Below are positions 11,651 through 23,000 of a stretch of 64,000 bases of DNA, piece by piece; position 1 is the first letter of the stretch, and each line of letters starts with the position of its first letter. A program made the translations under genes and the position numbers. The notes under the pieces are model-generated. The model worked only from the letters and a program-made list of their open reading frames with translations, made no database searches and was not told the origin of the DNA. Origin of the DNA: Russula earlei (Eukaryota; Basidiomycota; Agaricomycetes; Russulales; Russulaceae); contig JAGFNK010000022.1 in the NCBI GenBank assembly GCA_025769875.1, positions 186,001 to 250,000 on the forward strand, read 5' to 3'.

Positions 11651-12634
11651 TCCCATTGCCTTCGCCTCTTCCATTGTCACCATCGCCAATCGCCACCTTT
11701 GCGCCTTCCAGCAGCACAAGCAGCCGCCACCGCCACCTCAGTTCAGACACAAAAGGCTCAAAACACTCGCATTCAGACACTTGACCAAGGACAGTCAAAG
11801 TTTCAAGCCCCTGGGAGGTGTAAGGTAGCCATATGGCTGGCCATGGAATGACATGTGGGAAATGCAATAGGACATGACACCTCCTCCTATCCTTTGCCAC
11901 CTCCCTCTCGTTCCAGGCCATCCACCAGCCACACACCACAAGCCACCTCATGTGTGACATCAAGACCTCAATTGCATCGCCCAGCCCTCACCACTGACCA
12001 TGCATGCATGCCACACCCTGCACAGATGACATGTTCATGTCTCAAGCCTTTCATGACTGCCTCAACCATCTCGACCAGTCTTGATTCACTTTCATGCCTT
12101 TCATCGCTAATACCTCTCTCCTGTATATAAAAACACCCTAGCTACTCTGTAGTAGAAAGAGTTCAGAATAGGACCCCTCTTTGCAACCCACTCCTCTCTG
12201 TCTGTGAAAAACAAGAAGGATGGTTGGAATGGAGAGGCAAGAGGGGTGATGAGTGGCTGGCCATGACTCTGATTGCACTGGAAACAATGTTGCACACCAC
12301 AACACTTGAGTCAAAAACACTATGGGGCTGCCTCAAGACAGCCCATGGGTACATACAACATGAGGGAGAAATAATAGATATAGACCACAATTTTGAGTTG
12401 TAATTCATCTAATACACATGTGGAGGTGGCTTGAGTCCAGCTCCACCAATTCTCACTCAAATCTCATGAAAACAATGGGGCTGCCTAGCCCTCATTCAGG
12501 CGATTCAGTGACAATAAGTTTCATATGAATTGAAGCTGTTTTGAGGGAGATATTTATCCCACACATTTGAGGGGGTTTTCTGCACCAATTTGGGTGGAAT
12601 TCAAGCTCCGCCAAGTGTGCTGAAAACGGCAATA

Positions 12635-13224
12635 ATACTGCTGCCTGTACATAAAAATTCTAGCTACTTTCTGGAATAAAAAGATCCCTCTTGTCTGCCC
12701 TTTGATCCAACTGCCTCAAGAAGTCTTCATCATGTCTGCATCTGCGCTCAGCATTCTGGCTAGGACTGCTCTCCTCTCCTCTCCCTCCTCTTTCCACTTG
12801 GATTGGTCAGCTTCATGATCTCACTTGCACACCACCAGATATGCTACACTGCCATGACCTTACTGGTAGCCCATACTGGAAGTTGTGTCCTTTATTAATC
12901 AACTTGTTCTCCTGTAATATACTGAATGAATTGAATTCCTGAACTTGTGTGTTTTGCAAGCTTTCAAGCAACTACAAATATAATTTTATACCATCATAAA
13001 ACTGACACTACACAGTTATTGATCACAAAATTCTGGGTGCAGAGGTGTGAATTCAGGCACCAAAAGCCATGGCTTCAGGCTTTCAAGATCTCAAGCCTGG
13101 GCTGTGGGCCACTCTGAGCTGTTGACATGGCCCAGGTTGGCTCAGCTCCTGCAGGCTTGGCCCTGGCCAGCTTCCAGCTTTGAGTCAGGCTGCCAACATC
13201 ACTAGATGCAACTAATGCTTCCCA
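12635..13224. other. No gene recognised
   Basis: AT-rich spacer with no coding signal. The segment at about 13065-13195 is rich in AGCC/GGCC motifs like the ends of the hAT-like elements at 37.3 and 61.5 kb and could be a degraded end of one. No matching 8-bp duplication was found. Confidence 0.3.
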
Positions 13225-13229
13225 GAAGC

Positions 13230-14112
13230 TGTTACACCATTTTCCTTTTATGCTTACTTCTTACCTCTCACTATGGACTGCTTGCCTTCATATGTCCCTC
13301 TACTTACTGGTCTCATGATCTCTTACGTCTTGTGATCCCTTCTGTGTTATCATGTGATCCATACACATCCAGGTAACACTGGATTGCTGTTACTTTCCCT
13401 TTGTTTGGTTCTCTTTCCATTTATATTCACTTCTTAGTTTCGACTGTGCAATGCTGTGCACTTACTGTGCAGCACAGTCACCTGGTTCTGACTCATTCAT
13501 GGCCTCATTCCTATGACTCCTACTTATTATGACTCCTACTATACTAGTAGTGCAGTCAAAGCGCAGCTATTGCTGTGCTTCTCCTGTATATATAAGCTCA
13601 GTACTTTGTGACCAAAGCCCTAAGCTTGGTCTCTTGTAGAATCCAACCTACTCTTGTCCAAACATATTCACCTGCAACCCACTTCGCTCCTAATCCTCAA
13701 ACCACATCCACCTCTCCATTTCATCAACTCTTCACACACACCAACTATCATCTACTCTACCTATCCCTTCCTTCCCTAAGAGTCTCTCTCCACTCCCCTG
13801 AGAAGAGCTCTCCTCCTTTCAGACCTACCTTCCTCTACTCTCTCTGCATTGTTCAAGGTCCCTGACGGACTTGAACGCATATAGCTAGTGGAACCAGCCC
13901 TAGTCTATCCCATTACAAACTTACCCTAGCTTCTCAACGGACTGAGTCATACTAGGAAGGGTCTATTGGCCATAACCTGTTTGGCATAAAACACTTCAAC
14001 CGCTGCAGGGATCCTTACTCTTTATACATGGGAACCGGCCCGTTTCTTGAACACATCCCTACTATCAACTTGTCTTTGCACTTGAGAACTGACATGGCTA
14101 GTTACCGTGACA
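13230..14112 (+). repeat. Solo gypsy LTR (883 bp) with GAAGC duplication
   Basis: Begins TGTTACACC and ends GTTACCGTGACA. A perfect GAAGC duplication flanks it (13225-13229, 14113-14117). Same family as 6847-7729, opposite orientation and identical length. The TATATATAAG promoter motif is at about 13590. The repeat is the last mobile element before the conserved gene island. Confidence 0.92.
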
Positions 14113-14117
14113 GAAGC

Positions 14118-14798
14118 TCGGTCTTGTAGTGTCTGGTGGGAAACCTTGGAAAGCATAAGATAGGGAGTTGGCTATGTATGAAATGTGCTCACATCATGGG
14201 CCAGTGCCGCATGAGTAAAAGACTTATAGATTCCATTCTTGTGGTCACTCAAGGCTGCCTGTAGCCACTTCTCATATGTATGGTCTCATGCTGGCTGACT
14301 GGACTGCCTGTATTATGGCATTAAGAGAGCAGGCCCTCTGAGTCAGTGTATGGTTGGATCACCCCAGCTGGAATCAAACTCTGCCCTCTGCCATGATAGC
14401 CAGGCATGATATGGGCATGATCCAGGCATGACCCCTGGCCAAAATATTACTTGAGAACCACTTGATGGACTGCCATTTTTATTTGCTAGACTGACATTAA
14501 TGGCACTCAATAATATAACTACAAAGTTTTGAATGGTGATGTTTGAGTGAATACAGGGGAAAATGAAATCACCAAGATGGTAGTGGACCCAGTGACCCAT
14601 AAGACTACTGTATATGTGTTCACCAGTCTCAGCGGTATAAATCGACATTTTTAAAAAAATAATCTTGGAATCTGGAGTATAGTTGATATTTCACACGCAA
14701 GCGCTCGTTTTTGCCCGTGCATAAGGGCATATTACATCTCATAATGGATTAAACACACAACAAAACAGAGAAAGCCATGTCCATACAATGCGGTAGGT
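14118..14798. other. Intergenic spacer, no feature recognised
   Basis: AT-rich sequence downstream of the eL42 stop. The proximal part presumably carries that gene's 3' untranslated region. No open frame here looks like a conserved protein. Confidence 0.4.
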
Positions 14799-15456
14799 TC
14801 ACTGTATCGAATAAGTGCGTTCAGCACCCCATCGCGAAATTTGATTTTACACTTACGAAAGTGAGTGCTGCACCTTTCGTTTTCTTTTCCCCTCCAAGCT
14901 CAAAGCTGCCGTACATGCTCAGCCATTGCCACAAGTCAATTATTAAATAGACGAACTGTTTGCAGCGTTTGAGGGCTAATTGCATCTTGTATTTACATAC
15001 TGTGCATTCCAGACGCAAGACCACTTTCTTGGTTGTCTTGGCCTACTCATTGAGCGACGCTTAATACAGTCATCGCCAACGAGGAGCCAAGGGTCAGGCA
15101 CACCTTCTTGTGAAAGACGGGCTTGGTCTGTCCACCATAACCCGACTGCTTGCGATCATATCGACGTTTCCCTTGTGCAGCAAGGGAGTCTTTGCCCTTC
15201 TTGTACTGTGTCACTTTGTGTGGGCTGCCAGCGAGGGCACACGGCCAGTCAGAGTGAGTGGAAGCAAGCGATGTCATGACATACGTGTGCTTTCTGCAAT
15301 CCTTGTGAGCGCAGTCTGTTCAAGGGTCGGTGATCAACCATCTCCCACTTTCTATGTCTAGACAACTCACATGTCCGGCGGGTTCTACGGTCAAACAATC
15401 AGTTATCCTCAAAGAGGTATGTCTTCGAGATGAACTCACTTGGGAATATTGACCAT
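14799..15456 (-). CDS. RPL42: 60S ribosomal protein eL42 (L36a/L44 family), seven exons
   Basis: Structural protein of the large ribosomal subunit near the E site. Joining exons 15456-15440, 15384-15371, 15315-15285, 15224-15104, 15042-14957, 14905-14857 and 14801-14799 gives 321 nt, so 106 residues plus stop, the usual family length. The product begins MVNIPKTRRTYC and contains the invariant [20 protein letters not shown] segment, the [13 protein letters not shown] motif and a CTVCKYKMQ half of the zinc-binding cysteines, ending GAALTF. All six introns are GT-AG and 51-61 bp. Three exons are tiny (17, 14 and 31 nt) and the last holds only the TGA. It is minus strand, like its upstream neighbour NAA15. 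The family assignment is very secure; the stop-only exon is inferred from splice signals and length. Confidence 0.93.
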
Positions 15457-16277
15457 TTTCGTTAAGGTGTAAGTACTCGTACTGTCTGTCCGTTTGTCCA
15501 TCCGTCCAAGCTACGGGATTTTCCACCGCGCTGCTGCATAGTTTTTACCTTTTAGGTTCAAACCCCACGACACGGATTAGTTAGCTACTCTTTCTTACCT
15601 TACCTGATTCCTCGACGGTCGGCACGTCCGCAAATGCAAAAGAAACTAGGTTCTATTTTTTATATTGTGCATGCTGTACATGTTTAAAGGATCAGATGTA
15701 TTCGTATGATGCTCTTCGCATCTCCTTAATGGCTGCACATTAGGCAATCGGGACACGGAGTAGCGCTCATCGATAAGCACATGGCTTTTATTCGTTTCGT
15801 CAGATCAACGTTCCCATTATATTGGTTGCGGCCTTTGACAATACTAGATCCATTGTTTCACAGGAAGCAGATTTGAATTGGAAACAAAATTACTCACAAA
15901 GATCTCTACAGGCCTTATAGTATGAGCGTCGTGCCATTCGAAACGTGAATCACGTCATGACGCACGATGCATGATGAACTGACAAGCTGAAGGATTACAA
16001 GCCATCCCCTTGTTTAGCTGTTAGCCTCATCAACCTGTTGGGTTCGGCCAAGGAATGTGGCCGCTACCCAACGATTTTGGGATGGCACGGCATATAGGAC
16101 GTGCGCCCTTACATCGCAATCAGTAACTCAAAGTGAAAATTACTCTTAGAGCTGTCTAGTGGTAGCGGATGCGAAGTAGAACCCCATAGGAGGGAGAGTA
16201 ACACGAATACTGTTCTCAGAAGTGGGAGACGACCGCATACGTCGCACAAACGATCCTCCATGTTGGGATGTTGAAAT
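15457..16277. other. Intergenic region between eL42 and NAA15
   Basis: 821 bp with mixed composition and normal CpG content. It must hold the eL42 promoter (right after 15456 going up) and the NAA15 3' end. No open frame, tRNA or repeat is convincing. A GGTTCAAACCCC string at about 15554 resembles a tRNA B-box but the arms do not fold. Confidence 0.45.
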
Positions 16278-19200
16278 CTAGTCGTCAACGTTCGGGGTAT
16301 TCAACAGCGTACCTTGCCGTTGTAAGTGCATGATAGCAAGCTGGTCCGGTGTCTTGAAAACTGTCGACAGATCAAAAATTTTCTCGCAAGCCAATCGAAA
16401 TTCGTTGGCTCGTGGTGAACTGATATCCTTCAAGAACGATAACACGTCCAGTGCTGTCTATGAAAAGTAACATTAAGCCTACAGCCCAGCAACTGTCGTC
16501 AACAATGACTTACTTTGAGAGGGAGAACCACCTGGGGGTTCAGAGTACCAAACACTACACCTTCGATCTCATCTCTCGGGCTACCTAGGATCTGTAGTCC
16601 CCACGCTGCCCCAAGGATAGCTCGGGCATTGAGATGGTTTTGTTGCAAATACTGAGCGTTATAGGTTTCTAAGGTCATTTCTCGGGTAATCAGAGTTTCT
16701 AAGGCATCAGAAACCACAACTGCGACTGGAGAAGGGAGGGAGGATGGAAGGGATTCGTCTAAAAATGGAAGTCAGCAGAGCTCGGTCATATGAGGGGGAC
16801 AACGGACATAATTTCCGGAAGTGGAGTAAGCGAACATGCAAGTCAGGGTGATTGGCGTCGAGAACCTTTGCGCGGGTAAGCGCTCGAATGGCTTGTAAGT
16901 ACTTGCCTAAGGTGCAATAACTCAGAATGAGGAAACATCTTAGTTCCAGTTTACACACCCCGCCGAACAGCGACGTCGAATACCGAGAACCACAAATCAA
17001 GATTGCTTATGGATAGCCGTAGTAGAGGAGATAGCAATTTCCATGCGCGGTCGAGTGGTTCTGGACTTGTCAATAACTTAATGCCATCGGGGTCGTCATC
17101 TTTCTGGGGTGTTAGATCAAGTCCCTTATCCTCATTTGTTGTTGATGTCGTTGCGGCTGATGCTGCTGATGCTGCTGCTGCTGCTACGAGGGTCCGAGTC
17201 TGAGAGAGAATCAAAACTGCTAAATGGTTTATCCTGCACCTTTTTTCTGCTCTTCTTGCTTCTGCTGTGCCTTTTTGGCTCTTTTCTTCGCCTTCTTTTC
17301 CTCCTCTGCCGACATGCCTGAGAGACGGGAAATTGTCTTGTCGAGGTTATCGAAAACTAACTCCTTACCGGTCGACAAAACATCCTTCCTGCGAGATGGG
17401 TTGTCAAAGAGCTCGACATAGATCTGTGCGATAGAGGGGATGAACTTTATCCTATCGCCAGCGCCGACGAATGCTATCATGAATCCCTACCTGTGACGCT
17501 GATATAGCGCAATGAATATACGCAGGATGAGACCATAACCGATCCTCCCAAGAAAGAAGACTGGGGATTAAGTCAGAGACAGCAATCGCTGATGTATAAG
17601 TGCGTACTTCAGATAGATGTTAATGGTAAACTTTCGTAAGGAATACCCGTGAAAATCAAATTGGTCATCCTCAAATTCCTCAAATATCTGCACGCGAGGC
17701 AATTAAAAAGGGAGAGGATAGACTCCTGGTTGCTTTGAAGCTGGCTGACCTTTCGTACGGCGTGATACTTTTTCAGGGCGTAATGTAGTCTGCCTTGACG
17801 TCGGTGTGCGTCTCCCTCTTCGGTTAGGTATAGGAGAGACTGCATCTCTTCTAGGTCAGCGCCAGGGCTCACAGCATCCTTCTAATAGTAGAGAACACGG
17901 AATCAGCCCGAGAAAAAGGGAAGGCACTCCGGATACCTTCGTAAACAAACCAAAAGTGTCATTGGCTTCTTCGATAAGACCAGCTCTGAGTTTGTATTTA
18001 GCTGACTTAGTATTCAAGAAACGATCCTGGCCATCCAAAAGCCGCGCTTCATTAACTGCAACAGATGCGCCAAGGAAATCCCCGACGCGTTTCAGGATAC
18101 GGCCCCTTAGGGTGTGGAGCTCAGGAAGCGTGGGTGTATGTGTAATTGCCGAAGAAAGGAGAGACAGAGCACGCGAGTGCTGACCAATATGAGAAAAATG
18201 CTGGGCTAGGAAATACAACGTCCAAAGGTAGGTTGTTGGCACATCGCTGTCTGATTCTGCCACGATTTCATTTGGGGCCCCATCCGGGAGACAATTCTTT
18301 TCCAGAGACTGTCGGTAGCCATCTACTAATTCCTCAACGATGACGCGCTTTCGGGTATCCTGGTACAAAGACTTCATATCGACAAAAAGCGAGGGGATGC
18401 CTTTTTGAAGCCCGGACCACAGATAATCGTTTGCCAGGGGTCTAAATCCCTCCGCTGCAACCAGCTGTGAGTGAGACGAGCGGGGTGCCACTGTGACTGA
18501 CCTGAGACTACCATCAACTCTAGCCGTTTAGGGGTATTGGTATGAGGATTCTGCAAAGAAAGGTCTTGCAACAGGCGTAGTGTACTCATACGGTCAGGAT
18601 CTGTGACAGCCCCTACGAACGAAGAAAAAACTAGTTGGTAAATGAAATACGGTGGAACTCGAAATAATCTGACCGAGTTCGATGTTTTTACTTCTGAAAA
18701 AACTATAGTAGTAACCGGTGTTATCCGGATTACAATGAATAAGGGTCCGCCAGGCTTGCTCTGCCTCTGCACCCGAATCTTGCTTTGATAGTAATCGTGC
18801 TATCAGAGCCAGTCGATCAGAAGAGTGGCAACGGTGACTCAAAGAACATGCCTCTAGTTTCCATCACGGCAACGCGGTCCACAATGGCCCTGGACTTCGC
18901 TTTTGTATCAAGAAGTGTAAGCGCTGTTGTGAATTCTTCCATATCCTCCAAGATTCTGACGTGATAGAGAAGCAAGTCTGATTGTTCGGGATCGTACTCT
19001 GGCACGTTCTGGCAAACGGTGAATGGGAAATGAGCAAAACATAATATGGAACATCGCAACTGCCGCATCACATACTTTCAAGGAGCGTTCATATTGCTCC
19101 AGAACTCTCCTGGCTTCGACAAGGTTTCCATTGAGATGGTATGCCAAAGCGAGGCCAATCCAATTTTGCCGCAAGTTCGGTCGTAGTTTTAAGAGAAGAA

Positions 19201-19891
19201 AGCGAGTGTCTACGAGACCATCATAGAGGCGAAGTTGCGTCTGGAGATGTGCCGCATCTCGTAGAATGTTCATATTTTCCTGATTCAAGGACATAGCATC
19301 AGTTATTTGGCCTGAACATATAGAACAGACATAGGTGGAGGTGAAAGAGAAAAGAATGTGGTTTCCCGCACAGACTAGCAAATCGTCATCGAGACGCTCG
19401 CACCAGATGCTGGGAGCACAGGGCGAGCGAGCTATGACACCCTGGGAATGTAGGAGCACGCGCGAAACCCTCGTTCGCAAGCGCACAATTCAGCTCACCT
19501 TGTCGAATCGGAGGGCCTGGATGTATGATTTTAGAGCCTCTTCATAGTTTTTTTCTCCCTTTTGGATGAGACCGAAGACATGCCAGACAATATGAGAGGT
19601 TAAATCCAAGCGAACACCCTTCTTGACAAGTTCTAGTCCCTCCTCCCTCTTTCCCATGTGGGTTAATATGAGGCCCTTCATACATAAAGTCTCTGGTAAG
19701 ATTACCGCGAATCAGACCGACTTGTGCATACGAAGATGATACGGACCTCCGTGTTCAGGAAACTTCTTGAGAATCTGGTCAGCTGTCTTCTGACCTTTTT
19801 TGAGTTGACGAGTCTCATAGAGATTCAACAACTCCCGGAACAGCGATGATTCCTTCGAGGGAAGGGCTCTTTTAGTGGGCGTTGGAGTCAT
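16278..19891 (-). CDS. NAA15: NatA N-terminal acetyltransferase auxiliary subunit
   Basis: Ribosome-anchoring, TPR-rich scaffold of the NatA complex, which acetylates the N-termini of nascent proteins with the catalytic subunit NAA10. The start at 19891 gives MTPTPTKRALPSKES. The family sequence EHGETLCMKGL is recreated by splicing exon 1 (to 19747) to exon 2 (from 19692), with exon 2 ending at 19499. Exon 3 is 19279-19076 and exon 4 starts at 19008. Later blocks follow the family order: RPNLRQNWIGLALAYHL, LPELHTLRGRILKRVGD, DDQFDFHGYSLRK (exon from 17687) and the Lys-rich EEEKKAKKRAKKAQQKQEE segment near 17300. The last exon, 16457-16278, ends NTPNVDD and a TAG. The join near 18815-18845 is unclear (a small intron or a one-base shift). 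Introns are mostly 54-67 bp; one of 219 bp follows exon 2. Confidence 0.9.
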
Positions 19892-20063
19892 GAGCAGAGT
19901 GCAAGCTGCGAGAGATAAGCGGCAGGCGACGACACAGCGTAGGGGAGATTAAATTGGTATTGATTATGTAATTCGCCAACAATCGCACACAACGCGAGCC
20001 GCGTCTTGCTCGGCGCGTTGACGACAGTCCGCCATTCATTTGAACCTCCTCTTCTCTTGCGCC
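19892..20063. promoter_or_regulatory. Divergent promoter region of NAA15 and PDS5
   Basis: Only 172 bp separate the two start codons, so both promoters and 5' untranslated regions must share this space. There is no clear TATA box. The part near PDS5 is CpG-rich (ACGCGAGCCGCG, GGCGCGTTGACGACG). Shared regulation is inference. Confidence 0.6.
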
Positions 20064-23000
20064 ATGGTCGCTCAAACTCGTGGAGGGAGCCTCGCCTCGC
20101 CTCAGAAGCTCAAGTTTCATGATAAGCTTATTGGAAAGAGCCTTTCCACAGACACCTTGCTCAAGAAGCTGAAAACCCTCCATACTCAGCTCGCCGAGCT
20201 CGACCAGGATCGTGTTGATACTGCTACACTCGCCACGGTCCGCAAGGAGCTGATTCATAATACTATTCTTCTTCACAAGGATCGTGGGGTCAAAGCTTAC
20301 GCGGCTTGTTGTCTGGCTGACATCCTCAGGCTGTTTGCTCCTGACGCCCCTTACATGCACAACGAACTCCGCGACATCTTTCAGTTCTTCTTCCGCCAGC
20401 TTGCCACGGGCTTGAGGGGATCCGACTCTCCGTATTATAACGAGTACTTCCACCTTCTTGAATCTTTGTCCACTGTGAAGAGTATCGTTCTCGTTTGTGA
20501 TCTTCCAAATGCCGACGAGCTGATGGTCGATATCTTTCGTGACTTTTTTGTCCTTGTCCGTCATGATCTCTCCAAGAAGATCGAGCTCCATATGGTAGAC
20601 GTTTTGGTGGCACTGATAGACGAAGCTACCTCTCTTCCATCTGAGCTGATGGACATTATAATGGCTCAGTTCCTGGACAAGAACGTGGTACGTATGACGT
20701 CTCCTTTTCTCACCTTATTACGTGCACTTTAGCGCGTACGAGGCCCATAATGCCGCGTAACTTGCGCCTAATTTGCACAACAATTTTACATATAATTGCA
20801 ATGTATTGACCGCTCTGATCTAGGGACTAGATAATCCTGCCTTTCGCCTGGCCGTTCAAGTCTGTAACACCACGTCAGATAGGTTGCAGCGGCATGTTTG
20901 CCAATATTTTACGGAGATAATTGTCCAACATGCACCGGATGACGAGCTCGACGATATCCGAAAAGCGCACGAGCTTGTGAAACAGCTCAATAAGTTTTGT
21001 TCTCCTCTTCTTCACTTGGTTATCCCTCAGTTGGAAGAGGAGCTGCGAGTCGAGGATCTGACATTACGTACGATGGCAACGCAAGTTCTTGGGGATATGT
21101 TCGCGGATAAAGGCGGCGCAGACCTTCTTCGGAAATATCCAACCACATGGAGCTTCTGGAATCTCAGACGAAACGATAAATCTCCTGTAGTTCGTTTGGC
21201 CTTTGTGGAGGCCGCCTATGGACTACTTGTAGGCCTCCCAGAGCAAAGAGACTTCGTGGAAGGTCCGTTAACCTGATCATAACTTTTTGACAGTCTCATT
21301 GCATGGAGTCCAGAAATCCTAGGTGCTAAGTTGTTTGACCCTGACGAAAAGGTCAGGGCTGCTGTCTGCAAGTTATACTCACAACTGGATTATGAAACGG
21401 CTTTACACCATGTCTCGGAGGCGCAACTCCGACGCGTCGCCGAGCGAGGCCTCGATAAAAAGGTGGCTCCTATTCACCTGTATTTCTCTGCATTACTCAC
21501 AAATTCTCAGCATGCTGTCCGGATTGAAGCTCTCAATAGCATTGGGAGACTTTACAGTCTTGCGTATCCAGAAATGTGAGCGCCTTTTGCTATTCGCAAT
21601 CGTAATCTCATTATCGCAAGTGAGAACGGTGACCAAGGCGCAATCAAACAGTTTTCTTGGATCGCACAGTCTCTTCTACAGATGACCCAATCACAAGAAG
21701 TGAAGTAAGGTTTTCAATTCACGACATGGTCAATATATGCTGGATTTACATGATATACCTAGGGTTACTGCCGAACACGCTTTGGCCGAATACATCTTTC
21801 CCCTCATCACTTCGTATTCTAGAGAGAATGAGATAAAGGAGTCGACTTGGACGGACAGACTTCTCACAACTATGAAATTTCTCAATGAGAGGACAATTAA
21901 CTCTCTGATCAGTTTCTCCGGGCTTAAAATTATGCAAGTATAGCCCGGCACTTTAATTATTCGTTCGCTGAAGCAAGCATAGTCGACCATCCATATATGA
22001 ACGCTTTGTTCAGTGTTGTAAAGAGAACAATGTGGGTCTTGCGGGGGCGAGCACGATGGCAGATTATTGAAATTTCTAGCAGGGTGGTATAATTGATGAG
22101 AATGAAGAAGAAACGATTCGCAAATTGAATATTTGTATTCAGAGGCTTTCAGGTGGGCGTTGTTTGTACACAAGGATTTCCGCTAACTTTTTCCCAGCCA
22201 CTTTCCCTGACTCCCAAAAAGCTGCTGATGATCTTTCCGCATTCGCCAAACTAAATGAGGGCCGTCTTTATAAGCTTTTGGAAACTTGTATGGATACGCA
22301 GACCAGTCTCAAGGCCTTGGTCAAGTCATTTGTATGACTTGTTTGACTGTGTTTCCTGTCATCTGTCTGATCAATGCCCCCTTTCTTAGCGAGAGTTTCT
22401 CCGTCGCTTAGAACAATCGTCAGTCGGGATACTTCCAACCATGATGATATTATTACGAAGAGCGAGTCTTTGTTTGGTCAATCAATCGTCGGTTCCATAT
22501 TTGTTAAGACACCTGGAGCGCGGCGGCCCCACAGGTGATGGATACGGCACGAGTCATGCCCAGGCTTTGGCAAACAATGCACAAATTCTATTAACATCCA
22601 TCTCTAAGCACTGCCCAATCATTTATAAAGCCCATGCTGGTGCGTTAACCAAGGCCATCGCTGACGACAAGAACGGGCAACTCGTACGAGTTTGTCTTCA
22701 AGCGTTGTCGGCCCTAGCAAGATGCGATGATGAACTTGTGTCTAGAGACAAGTATGATCTCATTCATATTCACCCACAAGTGAAACCTGATAATTGATGA
22801 CTAGACGAACAACTGAGAGAATCGTACGATTCGCTCTCGATTCCGATCATCGACATGCAAAGTATTCTGCCAGGCTACTTGCTACGTCGAAGAACAAGGA
22901 GGATTTTTGTGTAGATATTATCAACGTACGCCCCCCCATCTTACTAGGCTCTAAATCACTGATGAGTTGACGACCCAGACAATCTCCGAGGATCTCAAGA

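Larger units (their letters stand above)
9112..12632. mobile_element. TA element B, containing a solo LTR
   Basis: 3521 bp between TA dinucleotides (9110-9111, 12633-12634). Ends are TTGTTGTTTTCAG and CTGAAAACGGCAA. Without the 547-bp LTR at 10157-10703 and its 5-bp duplication it is about 2970 bp, nearly the same as copy C (2976 bp). The TATATAAAAACACC motif lies near the right end (about 12122-12135), facing out. The interior encodes a gag-like frame followed by a long Ser/Ala/Thr/Pro-rich region. Confidence 0.82.

Noticed and set aside
15540..15585. tRNA-like GGTTCAAACCCC string
   Set aside because: It resembles a B-box, but the five bases on either side of the loop do not pair and no A-box or acceptor stem fits upstream.
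16150..16195. Possible tRNA A-box (TAGTGGTAGCG)
   Set aside because: No matching B-box within the usual distance and no cloverleaf could be drawn.
17003..17421. Plus-strand Leu/Ala-rich open frames that look like signal peptides
   Set aside because: They are the reverse strand of the NAA15 coding sequence (Lys/Glu-rich segment) and not genes.
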